Assembly: GCF_018131015.1 (NCBI RefSeq)
Contig: NZ_JAFCJJ010000013.1
Location: 140,428-204,427, forward strand
Origin: Bradyrhizobium diazoefficiens
Lineage (GTDB): Bacteria > Pseudomonadota > Alphaproteobacteria > Rhizobiales > Xanthobacteraceae
Direction of reading: 5' to 3'
Length of the DNA stretch: 64,000 nt
The notes below the pieces were generated by a model. It was given only the letters and a program-made list of their open reading frames with translations. It was not told the DNA's origin and made no database searches. Positions 1 to 8,393 of this stretch are shown here, in pieces; position 1 is the first letter of the stretch; every line of letters begins with the position of its first letter. Both the position numbers and the translations under genes were made by a program.

Positions 1-850
1 GCACCACTTGCGTCGAGACCACGACGCCGACCATGTTGGGCCAGACGAAACCTTCGTGGAAGGCATAGAGGCTGCCGGCAAGGCCCGCGATGGCGCCGCC
101 GATGGCGAAGATGATGGCCTTCAGGTGTTGCGCCTTGTAGCCGAAAAAGGCGATGCGCTGCTCGTTCTCGCGCAGGCCCGCGAGCGCGAGCCCGAACTGC
201 GAACGCACGAGGAAGCGGCAGAGCAGATAAACCACGACGAGGATGCCGAGCACGAGATAGTAGAAGGCGGAGCCTTCGGAGAACTCGTAGCTGCCGAGCG
301 TCATCGGGGAAATCGACGGAATTCCATTCTGGCCGCCGAGATAATACCAGCCGCGCGCGAGGCGATCGGCGGCGTAGGAACCGGTGAGCGTGCCGAGCGA
401 CACGAAGATCACGCTGGACGGATGCCGCCCGAGCAACAGAAAGCCGCCGAGCAGGAGCGCGAAGGCGAGGCCGATCAGCGTTCCCGCCGGCAGCACCAGG
501 AAGATGTTTGTGATGTCGAGGTCGCGCGCGAGCAGCGCCACGCCATAGCCGGCCGAGCCAAAGAACAGGGCCTGGCCAAAGCTCATGATGCCGGCATAGC
601 CCCAGACCAGATCGAACGACAGCGCGAACAGCGCGAGAATGATCACGCGGGTCGCGAATACCGTGAGATAGTCCTGCAGCAGCAGCGGCGCGACCAGCGC
701 TGCGACGAGCACTGCGCCCTCCACGATCGGCAGGATTTTCCGTAACGACGCGCCCTGCCTCGCCGTTCCGCTGCCGGTCATTGCGACGTCGGATTCCCCG
801 CCGATGTCGGCGGGGACCACCTGTTTGACTGCGCCCATCGGCTTCGGCAT
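1..850 (-). CDS. livM: HAAT-family ABC transporter permease (LivM-like), 3' end outside window
   Basis: Inner-membrane permease of a branched-chain amino acid/urea/amide type ABC importer. It reads on the minus strand from an ATG at 850 and runs off the left edge, so about 283 residues are visible. Hydrophobic segments are spaced as in LivM, and the family signature around FDLVWGYAGIMSFGQALFFG is present near residue 90, as is the later cytoplasmic-loop motif GLRENEQRIAFFGY. The start lies 6 bases after the stop of the binding-protein gene, so it is the next cistron of the same operon. A second in-frame ATG at 781 would remove a polar 23-residue extension and may be the true start. The ATPase genes are presumably beyond the window. 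Confidence 0.9.
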   Translation of the reverse strand, partial: MPKPMGAVKQVVPADIGGESDVAMTGSGTARQGASLRKILPIVEGAVLVAALVAPLLLQDYLTVFATRVIILALFALSFDLVWGYAGIMSFGQALFFGSAGYGVALLARDLDITNIFLVLPAGTLIGLAFALLLGGFLLLGRHPSSVIFVSLGTLTGSYAADRLARGWYYLGGQNGIPSISPMTLGSYEFSEGSAFYYLVLGILVVVYLLCRFLVRSQFGLALAGLRENEQRIAFFGYKAQHLKAIIFAIGGAIAGLAGSLYAFHEGFVWPNMVGVVVSTQVV

Positions 851-856
851 TCCGGT

Positions 857-2071
857 CTAGCATTCCTTGGGATCGACGAGCCCGTCGCTGCGTCCGACGA
901 TCTCGTAGTTCCCGCCCTTGGCGACGGCGGTGTACATCTTCATCTTGCAGTGCCGCTTGCCCGGCACCATCTCGGCCGGTCCGCCCGGACCTTCGGCGAT
1001 CTTGGCGTGGTCGAGCGCCGCGGCCACCGACTCGCGGTCGATCTTGCCGGCTTCCTTGACCGCGGCCTCCCACAGCTTCAGGCCACGATAGGTGCCAGTC
1101 GCCGCGCTGCCGGCGGCGAACAGGACGTTGCCGGGAAAATCCTTCTCGTAAGCCGCCTGGATCTTGGCGTCGAACGGGCTTTCCTTGGTCAGCACCTTGA
1201 AATAGTCGAGACAGCTCGCGAGTCCCTCGATCTCGGCGGCCTGGTTGATGTTGAGGGTGTTCTCGTCATAGTAGACGCAGGCGAGCCGGCCGCCGTTCTT
1301 GAGGAAACCCGCTTCATAGAGCTGCTTGAAGAACGGGCCCACGCCCGGTGGAATGACGGTGTTGAAGACGACATCGATCTTGTTGGAAATGATGCGGTTG
1401 ACGGTCGAGGAGAAGTCGACCTGGTCGAGCGGGTAGTATTCCTCGAACACGACCTCGCCGCCGCTGGACTCGATCACCTTGCGGGCATAGACGTTGAGCG
1501 TGTGCGGCCAGACATAGTTGGCGCTCGGCAGGGCGAACTTCTTGCCGCCGTTCTTGATCAGCCAGGGAATGAACTCGTCGCATTGCTGTGCCGGCGTCGG
1601 ACCGGTGCAGAACAGATAGGGCGTGCACTCCTTGCCCTCATAGAGCTGCGGATAGATGTAGAGCGTCTTGCCGCGGGCGACGATCGGGTCCTTGATTGCG
1701 TTTCGCATCGACGAGGTGATGCCCCCCAGTACCATGTCGACCTTGTCGCGCTGGATCAGCTTGCGCACATTGCCGACCGCGACGGATTCGTTGGAGGCGG
1801 TATCCTCGATATAGAGTTCCAGCGGACGGCCGAGCAGGCCGCCGGCGTTGTTGATCTCCTTGATCACCATTTTCGCGACATTGGCATCGGCATTGCCGGC
1901 ATAGGCGATCGGCCCGGTAAGGTCGGTCGCGATGCCGACCTTGATCGGGCCTTCGGCGGCGTTGGCCCAGTCGGCGGGAATCACCCAGCTGCCTGCGCCG
2001 GTCGCGACCGCACCGGTGGTGAAGGCGAGATTGGAGAGGAAGCGACGTCGGGTGAGACGATCTGCAAACAT
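857..2071 (-). CDS. Tat-exported HAAT-type substrate-binding protein (urea/amide class)
   Basis: Periplasmic binding protein of 404 residues that delivers substrate to the adjacent LivH/LivM permeases. The N-terminus has a twin-arginine signal (TRRRFL at residues 7-12, hydrophobic stretch, cleavage near NAAEG). The mature part begins IKVGIATDLTGPIAYAG, and the later YIYPQLYEGKECTPYLF and YVWPHTLNVYARK segments resemble the urea/amide (FmdD/AmiC) branch rather than LivK proper. An in-frame upstream extension to 2176 overlaps livH and is rejected: the ATG at 2071 follows the livH stop by 2 bases and has a GGGG-type ribosome site inside the livH end. The substrate is inferred from the neighbouring amidase and is probably an amide, urea or a similar nitrogen compound. 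Confidence 0.9.
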   Translation of the reverse strand: MFADRLTRRRFLSNLAFTTGAVATGAGSWVIPADWANAAEGPIKVGIATDLTGPIAYAGNADANVAKMVIKEINNAGGLLGRPLELYIEDTASNESVAVGNVRKLIQRDKVDMVLGGITSSMRNAIKDPIVARGKTLYIYPQLYEGKECTPYLFCTGPTPAQQCDEFIPWLIKNGGKKFALPSANYVWPHTLNVYARKVIESSGGEVVFEEYYPLDQVDFSSTVNRIISNKIDVVFNTVIPPGVGPFFKQLYEAGFLKNGGRLACVYYDENTLNINQAAEIEGLASCLDYFKVLTKESPFDAKIQAAYEKDFPGNVLFAAGSAATGTYRGLKLWEAAVKEAGKIDRESVAAALDHAKIAEGPGGPAEMVPGKRHCKMKMYTAVAKGGNYEIVGRSDGLVDPKEC

Positions 2072-2073
2072 GC

Positions 2074-2931
2074 TTAAACCCCTTTTCCAGCGATGAGGCC
2101 CTGCGGGCGGAATTTGATGAAGACAATGGCGAGCACGAAGACGAGGACGTCGGCGACGACGGGCGCCATCACCCATGGCAGCGCGGCGCTGAGCGTGCCG
2201 ATGACGCCGGCGCCCGCGACCGGTCCGATGAAGGAACCGACGCCGCCGACCATGACGGCAACAAAGCCCTGGATCAGGAAACGCAGGCCGAGATCGGCGA
2301 ACAGGCTGAACACGGGCACGATCAGCGCGCCGGCAAGGCCGGCGAGCGCCGCACCGAAGGCAAAGGTGGCGCCGTAGATGAGCGGCGTGGAGATGCCCGA
2401 CGCGCGCGCCAGCGACGGGTTCTCCAGCGTGGCGCGCACCCGCAGGCCGAAGCTCGTGCGCGACAACAGGAGATAGCAGCCGCCCATCACCATAAGCGTG
2501 ATGACGATGATGGTGAAGCGCCAGGCCGAGATGTGCATCGCGCCGATGTCGATCGAGCCGCCGACCGGCTCGGGCACGGTCAGATAGAAGCCGCCGATCA
2601 GGCCGCGCACGGTCTCGCGGATGATCAGTCCGAGCGCATAGGTGCCGAGCATCGCCACGATGGGCGCAGCGTAGAATCGCCGGATGATCAGCGCCTCCAG
2701 CACGAAGCCGAGCGCACCGACCAGAAATGGCGCCGCGACCATGCCAACCCAGATCGGCACGCCCTTGGCGTAGGCGAGGTAGGTGACGTAGGCCCCGAGC
2801 AGGACGAACTCGCCCTGTGCGAAGTTGAATATGCCCATCATGCTGGCAATGATCCCGAGCCCCAGCACGATCAGGACGATGATCGCGCCGAAGCTCAGGA
2901 TCTCGAACGCCGCGACAAACGCGTTAGCCAT
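2074..2931 (-). CDS. livH: HAAT-family ABC transporter permease (LivH-like)
   Basis: Inner-membrane permease of 285 residues, normal length for LivH, with about eight hydrophobic segments from residue 10 to the C-terminus. The family landmarks GIIASMMGIFNFAQGEFVLLGAY near the N-terminus and GFVAVMVGGVGSFIGPVAGA near residue 230 are present. It pairs with the LivM-like permease downstream and is nearly fused to the binding-protein gene (2-base gap). The amidase gene lies 99 bases upstream on the same strand, with a hairpin repeat in that gap, so this permease could be cotranscribed with the amidase. The substrate is not readable from the sequence. Confidence 0.92.
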   Translation of the reverse strand: MANAFVAAFEILSFGAIIVLIVLGLGIIASMMGIFNFAQGEFVLLGAYVTYLAYAKGVPIWVGMVAAPFLVGALGFVLEALIIRRFYAAPIVAMLGTYALGLIIRETVRGLIGGFYLTVPEPVGGSIDIGAMHISAWRFTIIVITLMVMGGCYLLLSRTSFGLRVRATLENPSLARASGISTPLIYGATFAFGAALAGLAGALIVPVFSLFADLGLRFLIQGFVAVMVGGVGSFIGPVAGAGVIGTLSAALPWVMAPVVADVLVFVLAIVFIKFRPQGLIAGKGV

Positions 2932-2952
2932 GCGCTGGATTCTTGTCTTGAC

Positions 2953-2996
2953 GCGTTTTCTTGACGCTAACCGGTATCCACTTCGCTCGAAAACGC
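2953..2996. repeat. Palindromic intergenic repeat inside the amide operon
   Basis: An 8-base inverted repeat (GCGTTTTC at 2953-2960, GAAAACGC at 2989-2996) flanks a core containing ACCGGTATCCACTTCGCTC. I recognise this as resembling a repeat common between genes in Rhizobiales; the copy number cannot be counted here. It lies between the amidase stop and the livH start and could stabilise or attenuate the transcript. Confidence 0.65.
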
Positions 2997-3030
2997 CCTG
3001 GTCTTCCGTTCGCCTGCATCGCTGTCTCTT

Positions 3031-4545
3031 TCACATCTTCTTCCAATCACCGATCTGCTCGAAGGCATGGGCGGCGCGGTAGATGGTGGATTCCTCGAAC
3101 ATGCGGCCGACCAGCATCAGGCCGACCGGCAGGCCGTCGACCATGCCGCAAGGCAGCGACATCGCGGGATGATGGGTGATGTCGAACGGTGCGGTGTTCG
3201 AGATCATCTCGAGCGCGCGCGCGACGTATTCCTCGCGGCTGGCATTGGGCTCCGGCAGCCTGGTTGCCTTCATCGGCGTCGTCGGCAGCAAAAGCAGATC
3301 GTAGTCCTTGAACGCCTTGTCGTAGGCCGCGGTCAACCGGCGGGAGATATTGAGCGCCTTGCCGTAGAAGCGTGGACCGAAATTGTTGTTGATGTAGGTG
3401 CCGAGCATCATGAACAGCTTCGTGGTCTCGGATAGTGAATCGGCCTGCCGGCGCCAGCCACGATGAAAATCCATCAGCGAGGTCGAATAGAGATCGCCGC
3501 GGCTGAGGCCGTAGCCGTCGCCGAACATCATGGTCTGGGTCAGGCCTTCGGTGCCGATCGGGGTCCAGATCGCCCCGCCCAGCAGGTGCATCGGGATCGA
3601 CACCGTCTCGACGCTGGCTCCGAGATCCTTGAAGCGCTTTGCCGCCTCGCGCACGCTTTCATTCACCGCGGCCTCTGCGGTCGGCTGCTCGAAACCTTCC
3701 TTGAGGATGCCGATCTTCATGCCCTTGACGCCCTGGCCGAGCGCCTTGGTGTATTCCTCGACCTTCGGGGCCTTGATGCGCGGATCGTAGCCGTCATCGC
3801 CGGCGAGCACTTCGAGCAGCAGCGCGTTGTCGGCGACCGTCGCGGTCATCGGACCGGTATGGTCGACATAAATCTCAATCGGCATGATCCCGGTATAAGG
3901 CACGAGGCCCCAGGTCGGCTTCATCCCGTAGATGCCGCAGAACGAGGACGGCATGCGGATCGAGCCGCCCTGATCGCCGCCGATCGCCATGTCGACCTCG
4001 CCGAGCGCGACGACGACGCCCGAACCCGACGACGAGCCGCCGGCCGAGTAGCCCATCTTGTGCGGATTATGCACCGGCCCGTAGGAGCCGGTGTGGCTGC
4101 CGCCGGACAGGCAGAAATGCTCGCAATGCACCTTGCCCTTGATCTCGGCGCCGGCATCGAGCATGCGAGTGACGATGGTGGCGTCGAAATCGGGCACATA
4201 GCCTTCCAGCGTCGACGAGCCGTTGGTCATGGGCACGCCGGCCAGCATGATGTTGTCCTTGAGCGCGACAGTCTTGCCCTTGAGCTTGCCGCCGGCGGCG
4301 CCCTTCACCGTCGACTTGCGATACCAGGCATTGCGAGGGTTCTCCTCCGCAGAGGGCCGATAGCCTGGCGTGCGCGGATATTTGACCTCCGGCAACTCGT
4401 CCGGCATCGCGGCGACGAGATTGTAGGCGTCGATCGAACCCTGCATCAGGCCGCGGAACGAGGCGACGTCGTCGTCGGTCAATGCGAGGCCGCATTGCTC
4501 GGCAACGCTGCGAAGTTGGGCGGGCGTGGGAAGAACAACTGTCAC
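3031..4545 (-). CDS. Amidase (amidase-signature family)
   Basis: Cytoplasmic amidohydrolase of 504 residues that would release ammonia from an amide. The Ser-cisSer-Lys triad of the amidase-signature family is complete: Lys96 in KTVALKDN, Ser171 in the GYSAGGSSSGSG loop, and nucleophile Ser195 in GGDQGGSIRMPS. The 24-residue Ser-Ser spacing is that of fatty acid amide hydrolase and relatives. It is not a GatA by context, since no GatB or GatC is nearby. It lies between an AmiC-like binding protein and an amide-class ABC importer, so it probably hydrolyses the imported compound. It starts with ATG after a CTCAGGAGAGCGCCGTGAC leader (AGGAG at good spacing). Exact substrate unknown. Confidence 0.93.
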   Translation of the reverse strand: MTVVLPTPAQLRSVAEQCGLALTDDDVASFRGLMQGSIDAYNLVAAMPDELPEVKYPRTPGYRPSAEENPRNAWYRKSTVKGAAGGKLKGKTVALKDNIMLAGVPMTNGSSTLEGYVPDFDATIVTRMLDAGAEIKGKVHCEHFCLSGGSHTGSYGPVHNPHKMGYSAGGSSSGSGVVVALGEVDMAIGGDQGGSIRMPSSFCGIYGMKPTWGLVPYTGIMPIEIYVDHTGPMTATVADNALLLEVLAGDDGYDPRIKAPKVEEYTKALGQGVKGMKIGILKEGFEQPTAEAAVNESVREAAKRFKDLGASVETVSIPMHLLGGAIWTPIGTEGLTQTMMFGDGYGLSRGDLYSTSLMDFHRGWRRQADSLSETTKLFMMLGTYINNNFGPRFYGKALNISRRLTAAYDKAFKDYDLLLLPTTPMKATRLPEPNASREEYVARALEMISNTAPFDITHHPAMSLPCGMVDGLPVGLMLVGRMFEESTIYRAAHAFEQIGDWKKM

Positions 4546-4649
4546 GGCGCTCTCCTGAGGCTTCTTGATCCCTGGCGTTGGACGGAAGCCACCGGAACAG
4601 CGCCTGCACGTCGCGGACCAAGCGGCTTCGCCGCGATACTAGAGACGGA

Positions 4650-4680
4650 AATATTTTCCTTTTCAAGTATTATTTTGCAT
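4650..4680. promoter_or_regulatory. Candidate operator/promoter element upstream of the amidase
   Basis: A 31-base AT-rich block in a GC-rich gap. It has AATATT, then TTCAAG, then an ATT and a terminal TGCAT in the same order and nearly the same spacing as the block at 5985-6014. It also holds the near-palindrome GGAAATATTTTCC (4647-4659). The repetition in front of two genes of one locus suggests a shared regulator site, possibly for the MarR protein encoded at 6074. Binding is inference. Confidence 0.45.
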
Positions 4681-4709
4681 CACCGCGCGCCGCGATACGA
4701 CAGCCTGCG

Positions 4710-5969
4710 TCAGACCGGCTTGATCAGCTTGAAGTCGAGGCCGTCGGCTTCGGCGAGATACATCTGCATCCGCGCGTGACCGTTGCGAACGGTGACCGGG
4801 CCTCGCGCGCCGCCATAGACGATGTTGCGACCTGCCGCGAGCATCGGCCCCATCGACAACGTGCCGGCCTTGCTCGCGACGGCTTCGAGAAAACGCAAAC
4901 CCTCGTAGCTGGATTGACCGAGCGAGCCGATCGGCGGGGCGTTGGGTCCGAACATCAGGCGGTAGCGGCTTTGAAAGTCGTCATTGGCGCGCGAGCCGAC
5001 GCCGGGGAAATAGCCGGAGGCGCAGTACAGGTTCTCGCTGTTGTCGGCTCCGATCCCGAGCAGCACGGTCTCGTCCATCGCACCGGCCAGCCGCAAGGTC
5101 GTCGCCGCAAGGCCGCATTCGCCGAACGCGCGGTTGAAGGTGATGCTGTCGGTGCCGATCAGCGAAATCAGGACGACGTCCGGCCGCGCGGCACGGATAC
5201 GCTCCAGATGCGGCTCGTGGTTGTCTTCGCCGAGGGGAACGAACTCCTCGCCGACGACGTGGCCGCCGGTTTCCTTGATGTAGGTCTTCACGGCGCGATG
5301 CGACTGCCAGGGCCAGACATAGTCGCTGCCGATCAGGTACCAGCGCGCCGCCTTCCTGACGTCGGCAAGCCAATGAATCGACGGCCGGCTCTGCCAGCGC
5401 GGGGTCTCGCCGATCGCCATCACGCCCGGGGTTCGTTCGCCGCCCTCATAGACGGGCGTGTAGATGTAGGGAATGCGGTGGCGCGTGGTGACCTCGCGCA
5501 AACCAACGCGCACCGCACTGGTATGCAGTCCGACGATCAGGTCGACCTCATCGAAGGCGATCGCGTGTTCGGCGCGGTCCAGGATCTCATCGAGCGGCCC
5601 GCCGGCGTCGTAGATCGACAGCTCGATTTCGCGTCCCAGGATGCCGCCGCGCTTGTTGATCTCGGTGACTGCGAGCTGCGCGCAGTTGGTCGCGCAGGGC
5701 CCCCACACCCCGGGCGAACCGCTGCAGCAGATGAAGCCCCCGATCCGAAGCTTGTTCGCGCCGCGACGCTTGAGGAAAGCATGATCGTGCGGCGACTGCG
5801 CGCCATCGGACCGGGCCGACGACAGATTCCTGAACAGCATGGACGGCGGCAACGCCGGACCGCCGTGAGCCGGGAAGTTTACCGTCGCGCGCACGCCAAC
5901 TCCTGTCCGGTGCCAGACCTGAAAGCCCATTGAGCAGGCGGCCGCGGCTTCCGCCCTTTTGTTGGGCAA
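4710..5969 (-). CDS. AmiC-like amide/urea-binding protein without signal peptide
   Basis: Type I periplasmic-binding fold protein of 419 residues. The core from about residue 72 (LRIGGFICCSGSPGVWG) to the end matches the AmiC/urea-binding branch, including YLIGSDYVWPWQSHR and GGHVVGEEFVPLGEDNHEPHL, which parallel segments I recall from Pseudomonas AmiC. The N-terminal 70 residues are polar and show no Sec or Tat signal, so the protein may be cytoplasmic, as AmiC is. The start is uncertain: TTG at 5969 has an AGGATGA site, while ATG at 5930 or 5840 has a weak one. It heads the amidase/ABC operon and may sense the inducing amide. No ANTAR-type AmiR partner is visible. Confidence 0.75.
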   Translation of the reverse strand: MPNKRAEAAAACSMGFQVWHRTGVGVRATVNFPAHGGPALPPSMLFRNLSSARSDGAQSPHDHAFLKRRGANKLRIGGFICCSGSPGVWGPCATNCAQLAVTEINKRGGILGREIELSIYDAGGPLDEILDRAEHAIAFDEVDLIVGLHTSAVRVGLREVTTRHRIPYIYTPVYEGGERTPGVMAIGETPRWQSRPSIHWLADVRKAARWYLIGSDYVWPWQSHRAVKTYIKETGGHVVGEEFVPLGEDNHEPHLERIRAARPDVVLISLIGTDSITFNRAFGECGLAATTLRLAGAMDETVLLGIGADNSENLYCASGYFPGVGSRANDDFQSRYRLMFGPNAPPIGSLGQSSYEGLRFLEAVASKAGTLSMGPMLAAGRNIVYGGARGPVTVRNGHARMQMYLAEADGLDFKLIKPV

Positions 5970-5984
5970 TCATCCTATTTTGAA

Positions 5985-6014
5985 AATATTGAATATTCAA
6001 GAATTGAAGTGCAT
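5985..6014. promoter_or_regulatory. Candidate MarR operator between divergent genes
   Basis: An AT-rich block in the gap between the AmiC-like gene and marR. It contains the perfect 12-base palindrome TTGAATATTCAA (5989-6000) and repeats the layout AATATT / TTCAAG / ATT / TGCAT of 4650-4680. A position between divergent genes and a palindromic core are typical of MarR operators; binding is inference. Confidence 0.5.
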
Positions 6015-6073
6015 ATAGATGCAGCATTGATTGCAAGACATTCACTCATTTGGGTCAAGACGAAGTCTTAGCC

Positions 6074-6517
6074 GTGGCAAAACCGTCGAAAGAAAACACC
6101 CCGATCACCGAACATCTCGCCTACCTGCTCGCGCAAGCCAACCGGGAGATCAACCGGCAGCTGGAACTGCGCTTGAGCAAGGAAGGCGTGCCGGTCGAGC
6201 AATGGCGTATCCTCAAGGTCCTGTCGGATGGCGATGGCCATTCGATGGGCGAGCTTGCGGAGGCCGTTCTGCTCAATCATCCGACGCTGACGAAGATGAT
6301 CGACCGCATGGTCTCCGACACGCTGGTCTATCGCGTGCAGGACCCGAACGACCGCCGCAAGGTACTGATGTTCATCTCCGATCGCGGCAAGGTGCTGTGC
6401 AAGAAGCTCAACTCGCTGGCGGTGGACCAGGAGGAGCACATCCTGGAGAGCTACGGCGACAAGTCGACGAGCGAACTCAAGCGGCTGCTGGAGAGCCTGA
6501 TCGACAGCTCGAATTGA
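6074..6517 (+). CDS. MarR-family transcriptional regulator
   Basis: Winged-helix dimeric DNA-binding regulator of about 147 residues. The wHTH segment is clear: EQWRILKVLSDGDGHSMGELAEAVLLNHPTLTKMIDRMV, followed by the wing VYRVQDPNDRRKVLMFISDRG and a C-terminal dimerisation helix. The start is not certain: GTG at 6074 gives MAKPSKENTPITEH, and TTG at 6050 would add eight residues; neither has a strong ribosome site. It is divergent from the amide operon with a palindrome in between, so control of that operon by an aromatic, amide or related ligand is plausible. Orientation and family support this; the ligand is unknown. Confidence 0.88.
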   Translation: MAKPSKENTPITEHLAYLLAQANREINRQLELRLSKEGVPVEQWRILKVLSDGDGHSMGELAEAVLLNHPTLTKMIDRMVSDTLVYRVQDPNDRRKVLMFISDRGKVLCKKLNSLAVDQEEHILESYGDKSTSELKRLLESLIDSSN

Positions 6518-6665
6518 GCGCCTCGAATTGACGCGCGCGAATTTCCCCACCACTCTCATGCACTGACCGTCGCGAGGCGCGCAAGCGCGCGCCTCGCCCT
6601 GCCGGACTCCGCCGGAATTGCCCCGCGCGGCTTCATTGTTTTGTGCAATTTCAGGGGAAAGGCAG

Positions 6666-7625
6666 ATGCATCACACACGGACATGCCTGTCGGCCGCGTC
6701 TTTCATTGTCTTCCTCGGCTTGCTGATGCCGGCGGCCGCGCAACAGGTCAAGACGGAGCAGCTCAGCTTCGACAGCAATCCCGGGCGGGGGTCGAGGCCG
6801 GCCAAGGTCACCGCCACGCTATATTTGCCGAAGTCCGCCAGCCCCGTGCCGGCGATGGTCCTCACCAGCAGCAGCGGCGGCGTCCTCGACTGGATCGAGG
6901 GCTATTATGCGAAGGCCTTGAGCCGCGAGGGGATCGCAGCGCTCGTGATCGACAGCTTCAAGCCGCGCGGGGTGCGCAACGTCATTTCGAGCCAGTCGGC
7001 GGTGTCGTCATGGGACATGGAGAACGACGCCTTTGCCGCGCTGGCGCTGCTGGGAAAAGACCCGCGGATCGACGCCTCGCGCATCGGCATCATGGGCCTG
7101 TCCAAGGGTGGGATCGTCGCCCAGAATTCGGCCTTCCTCATTCGGCGGCAGGCCCGCGGCACCGGGCCTTTGGCCTTTGCGCTTCACGTTCCCATCGCGC
7201 CGGATTGCACCGCGCAGTTCAGGGACACCCAGACCACCCGGAAGCCGATGTTCTACATGCTGGCCGAGCTCGACGACGCCGACCCGTCGACGCCCTGCGT
7301 GGAATATGCCCATCGCATCAAGGTCAGCGGCAATTCCGACGTCTCGGTCAAGGTCTACAAGGGCGCGCATCACTGCTGGGAAATGACCAAGCCCGTGGTC
7401 TGGGACGCCAAGGCGCAGAACTTCTCCAAATGCACGCGCCTCATCGAGGACAACGGCGACCGGACGTTCGCGGCCGGCAACCTCCGCGTCAAGTCGGACG
7501 AGGAATTCGCCTGGATGGTCAAGAACTGCATGACGATCGGCGAGCACGTCGGCGGCGGCACGGAGAAAGACAAGAAAGAGAGAACGGACGATTTGATCGC
7601 GTTCCTCAGGAAGAACGGGTTCTGA
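6666..7625 (+). CDS. Exported dienelactone-hydrolase-like alpha/beta hydrolase
   Basis: Secreted alpha/beta hydrolase of 319 residues. A Sec signal peptide covers residues 1-26 (ends PAAAQQ). The nucleophile elbow GLSKGG places Ser146, the acid is probably Asp203 or Asp204 in AELDDADP, and the general base is His235 in GAHHCWE. The start at 6666 is chosen because AGGGGAAAGG lies 4-13 bases upstream and the signal peptide then begins correctly; an in-frame ATG at 6618 is rejected. Cys residues in the C-terminal half suggest a periplasmic location. The substrate cannot be assigned. It converges with the next two exported-protein genes. Confidence 0.85.
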   Translation: MHHTRTCLSAASFIVFLGLLMPAAAQQVKTEQLSFDSNPGRGSRPAKVTATLYLPKSASPVPAMVLTSSSGGVLDWIEGYYAKALSREGIAALVIDSFKPRGVRNVISSQSAVSSWDMENDAFAALALLGKDPRIDASRIGIMGLSKGGIVAQNSAFLIRRQARGTGPLAFALHVPIAPDCTAQFRDTQTTRKPMFYMLAELDDADPSTPCVEYAHRIKVSGNSDVSVKVYKGAHHCWEMTKPVVWDAKAQNFSKCTRLIEDNGDRTFAAGNLRVKSDEEFAWMVKNCMTIGEHVGGGTEKDKKERTDDLIAFLRKNGF

Positions 7626-7637
7626 GCGCCCGCAGCG

Positions 7638-8393
7638 CTAGAACCTCCCGGAGTTCTTGTACTGCAGGCAACGCTCGACCATCTCCCGGGTCGAGAAGCT
7701 GCGCAGCGCGTTCGGCTTGATGTTGAGCGCGACGGGCAGCATCTCGCGCGTGCCCGACGACAGGTCCATGGTCGCAAACCGGTCCGCGACGAACAGATTG
7801 AGCCGGTCGTGCTTGTCGCCGAAATCGAGCGTCAGCGCGGATGCGTTCGCGAAGCCCAGGAAGGTCTCGGCGCCTACGGTGCTGGCGTCGACGAAGATGT
7901 CGCCCTTGTTGTACTCGCCGACGAAGTTGGAAGACATTCTGTCGGCGAGGATGCTGACGTCCAGCCGCGGCCGCCAATCGTCGAAGGCGAAGGATGCCGG
8001 CGCGACGTCCGCGGGGAAATGCAGCGTCAGGAAGTCGCTCTTCTTGCGGTCGCCTTGGCAGGTGTAGATCATCGAATTGTAGAAGGTGCCGGCCTGGCCG
8101 ATGATCTGCACCTGGCTGCTCTTTCCGGACCTCACGTCTTCGAAATCCGCCTTGTGCATGGCGACGCTGAACCGGCGGAACTGCAGCTGCCTGTCCTTCC
8201 CGATGCCATTCGGCAGCAGGAACCACTGGCCGGACATCACGAAGGCAAAATCCGAGACGAGGGGTGCTGCCTCCACCGAACCCATGGATGCGATCATTGC
8301 AAACAGCAGCGCAGCCAGGCGAATGGCCTTCGCGCAAGAAACGCGGATCGGTCCGCACAGGCGCAGCAGCATCCGGATCATGCTAGCAACCAT
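7638..8393 (-). CDS. Exported protein of unknown function
   Basis: Protein of 251 residues with a basic N-terminus and a hydrophobic segment at about residues 26-42 (AIRLAALLFAMIASMGSVEA), which looks like a Sec signal with cleavage after EAA. The mature part has a mix of beta-rich patterns (QWFLLPNGIGKDRQLQFRRF, DFLTLHFPADVAP) and two cysteines. I do not recognise the family. Its first codons overlap the end of the upstream DUF4431 gene by 11 bases, so the two are translated from one transcript and may act together in the periplasm. An ATG at residue 5 is an alternative start. Confidence 0.75.
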   Translation of the reverse strand: MVASMIRMLLRLCGPIRVSCAKAIRLAALLFAMIASMGSVEAAPLVSDFAFVMSGQWFLLPNGIGKDRQLQFRRFSVAMHKADFEDVRSGKSSQVQIIGQAGTFYNSMIYTCQGDRKKSDFLTLHFPADVAPASFAFDDWRPRLDVSILADRMSSNFVGEYNKGDIFVDASTVGAETFLGFANASALTLDFGDKHDRLNLFVADRFATMDLSSGTREMLPVALNIKPNALRSFSTREMVERCLQYKNSGRF

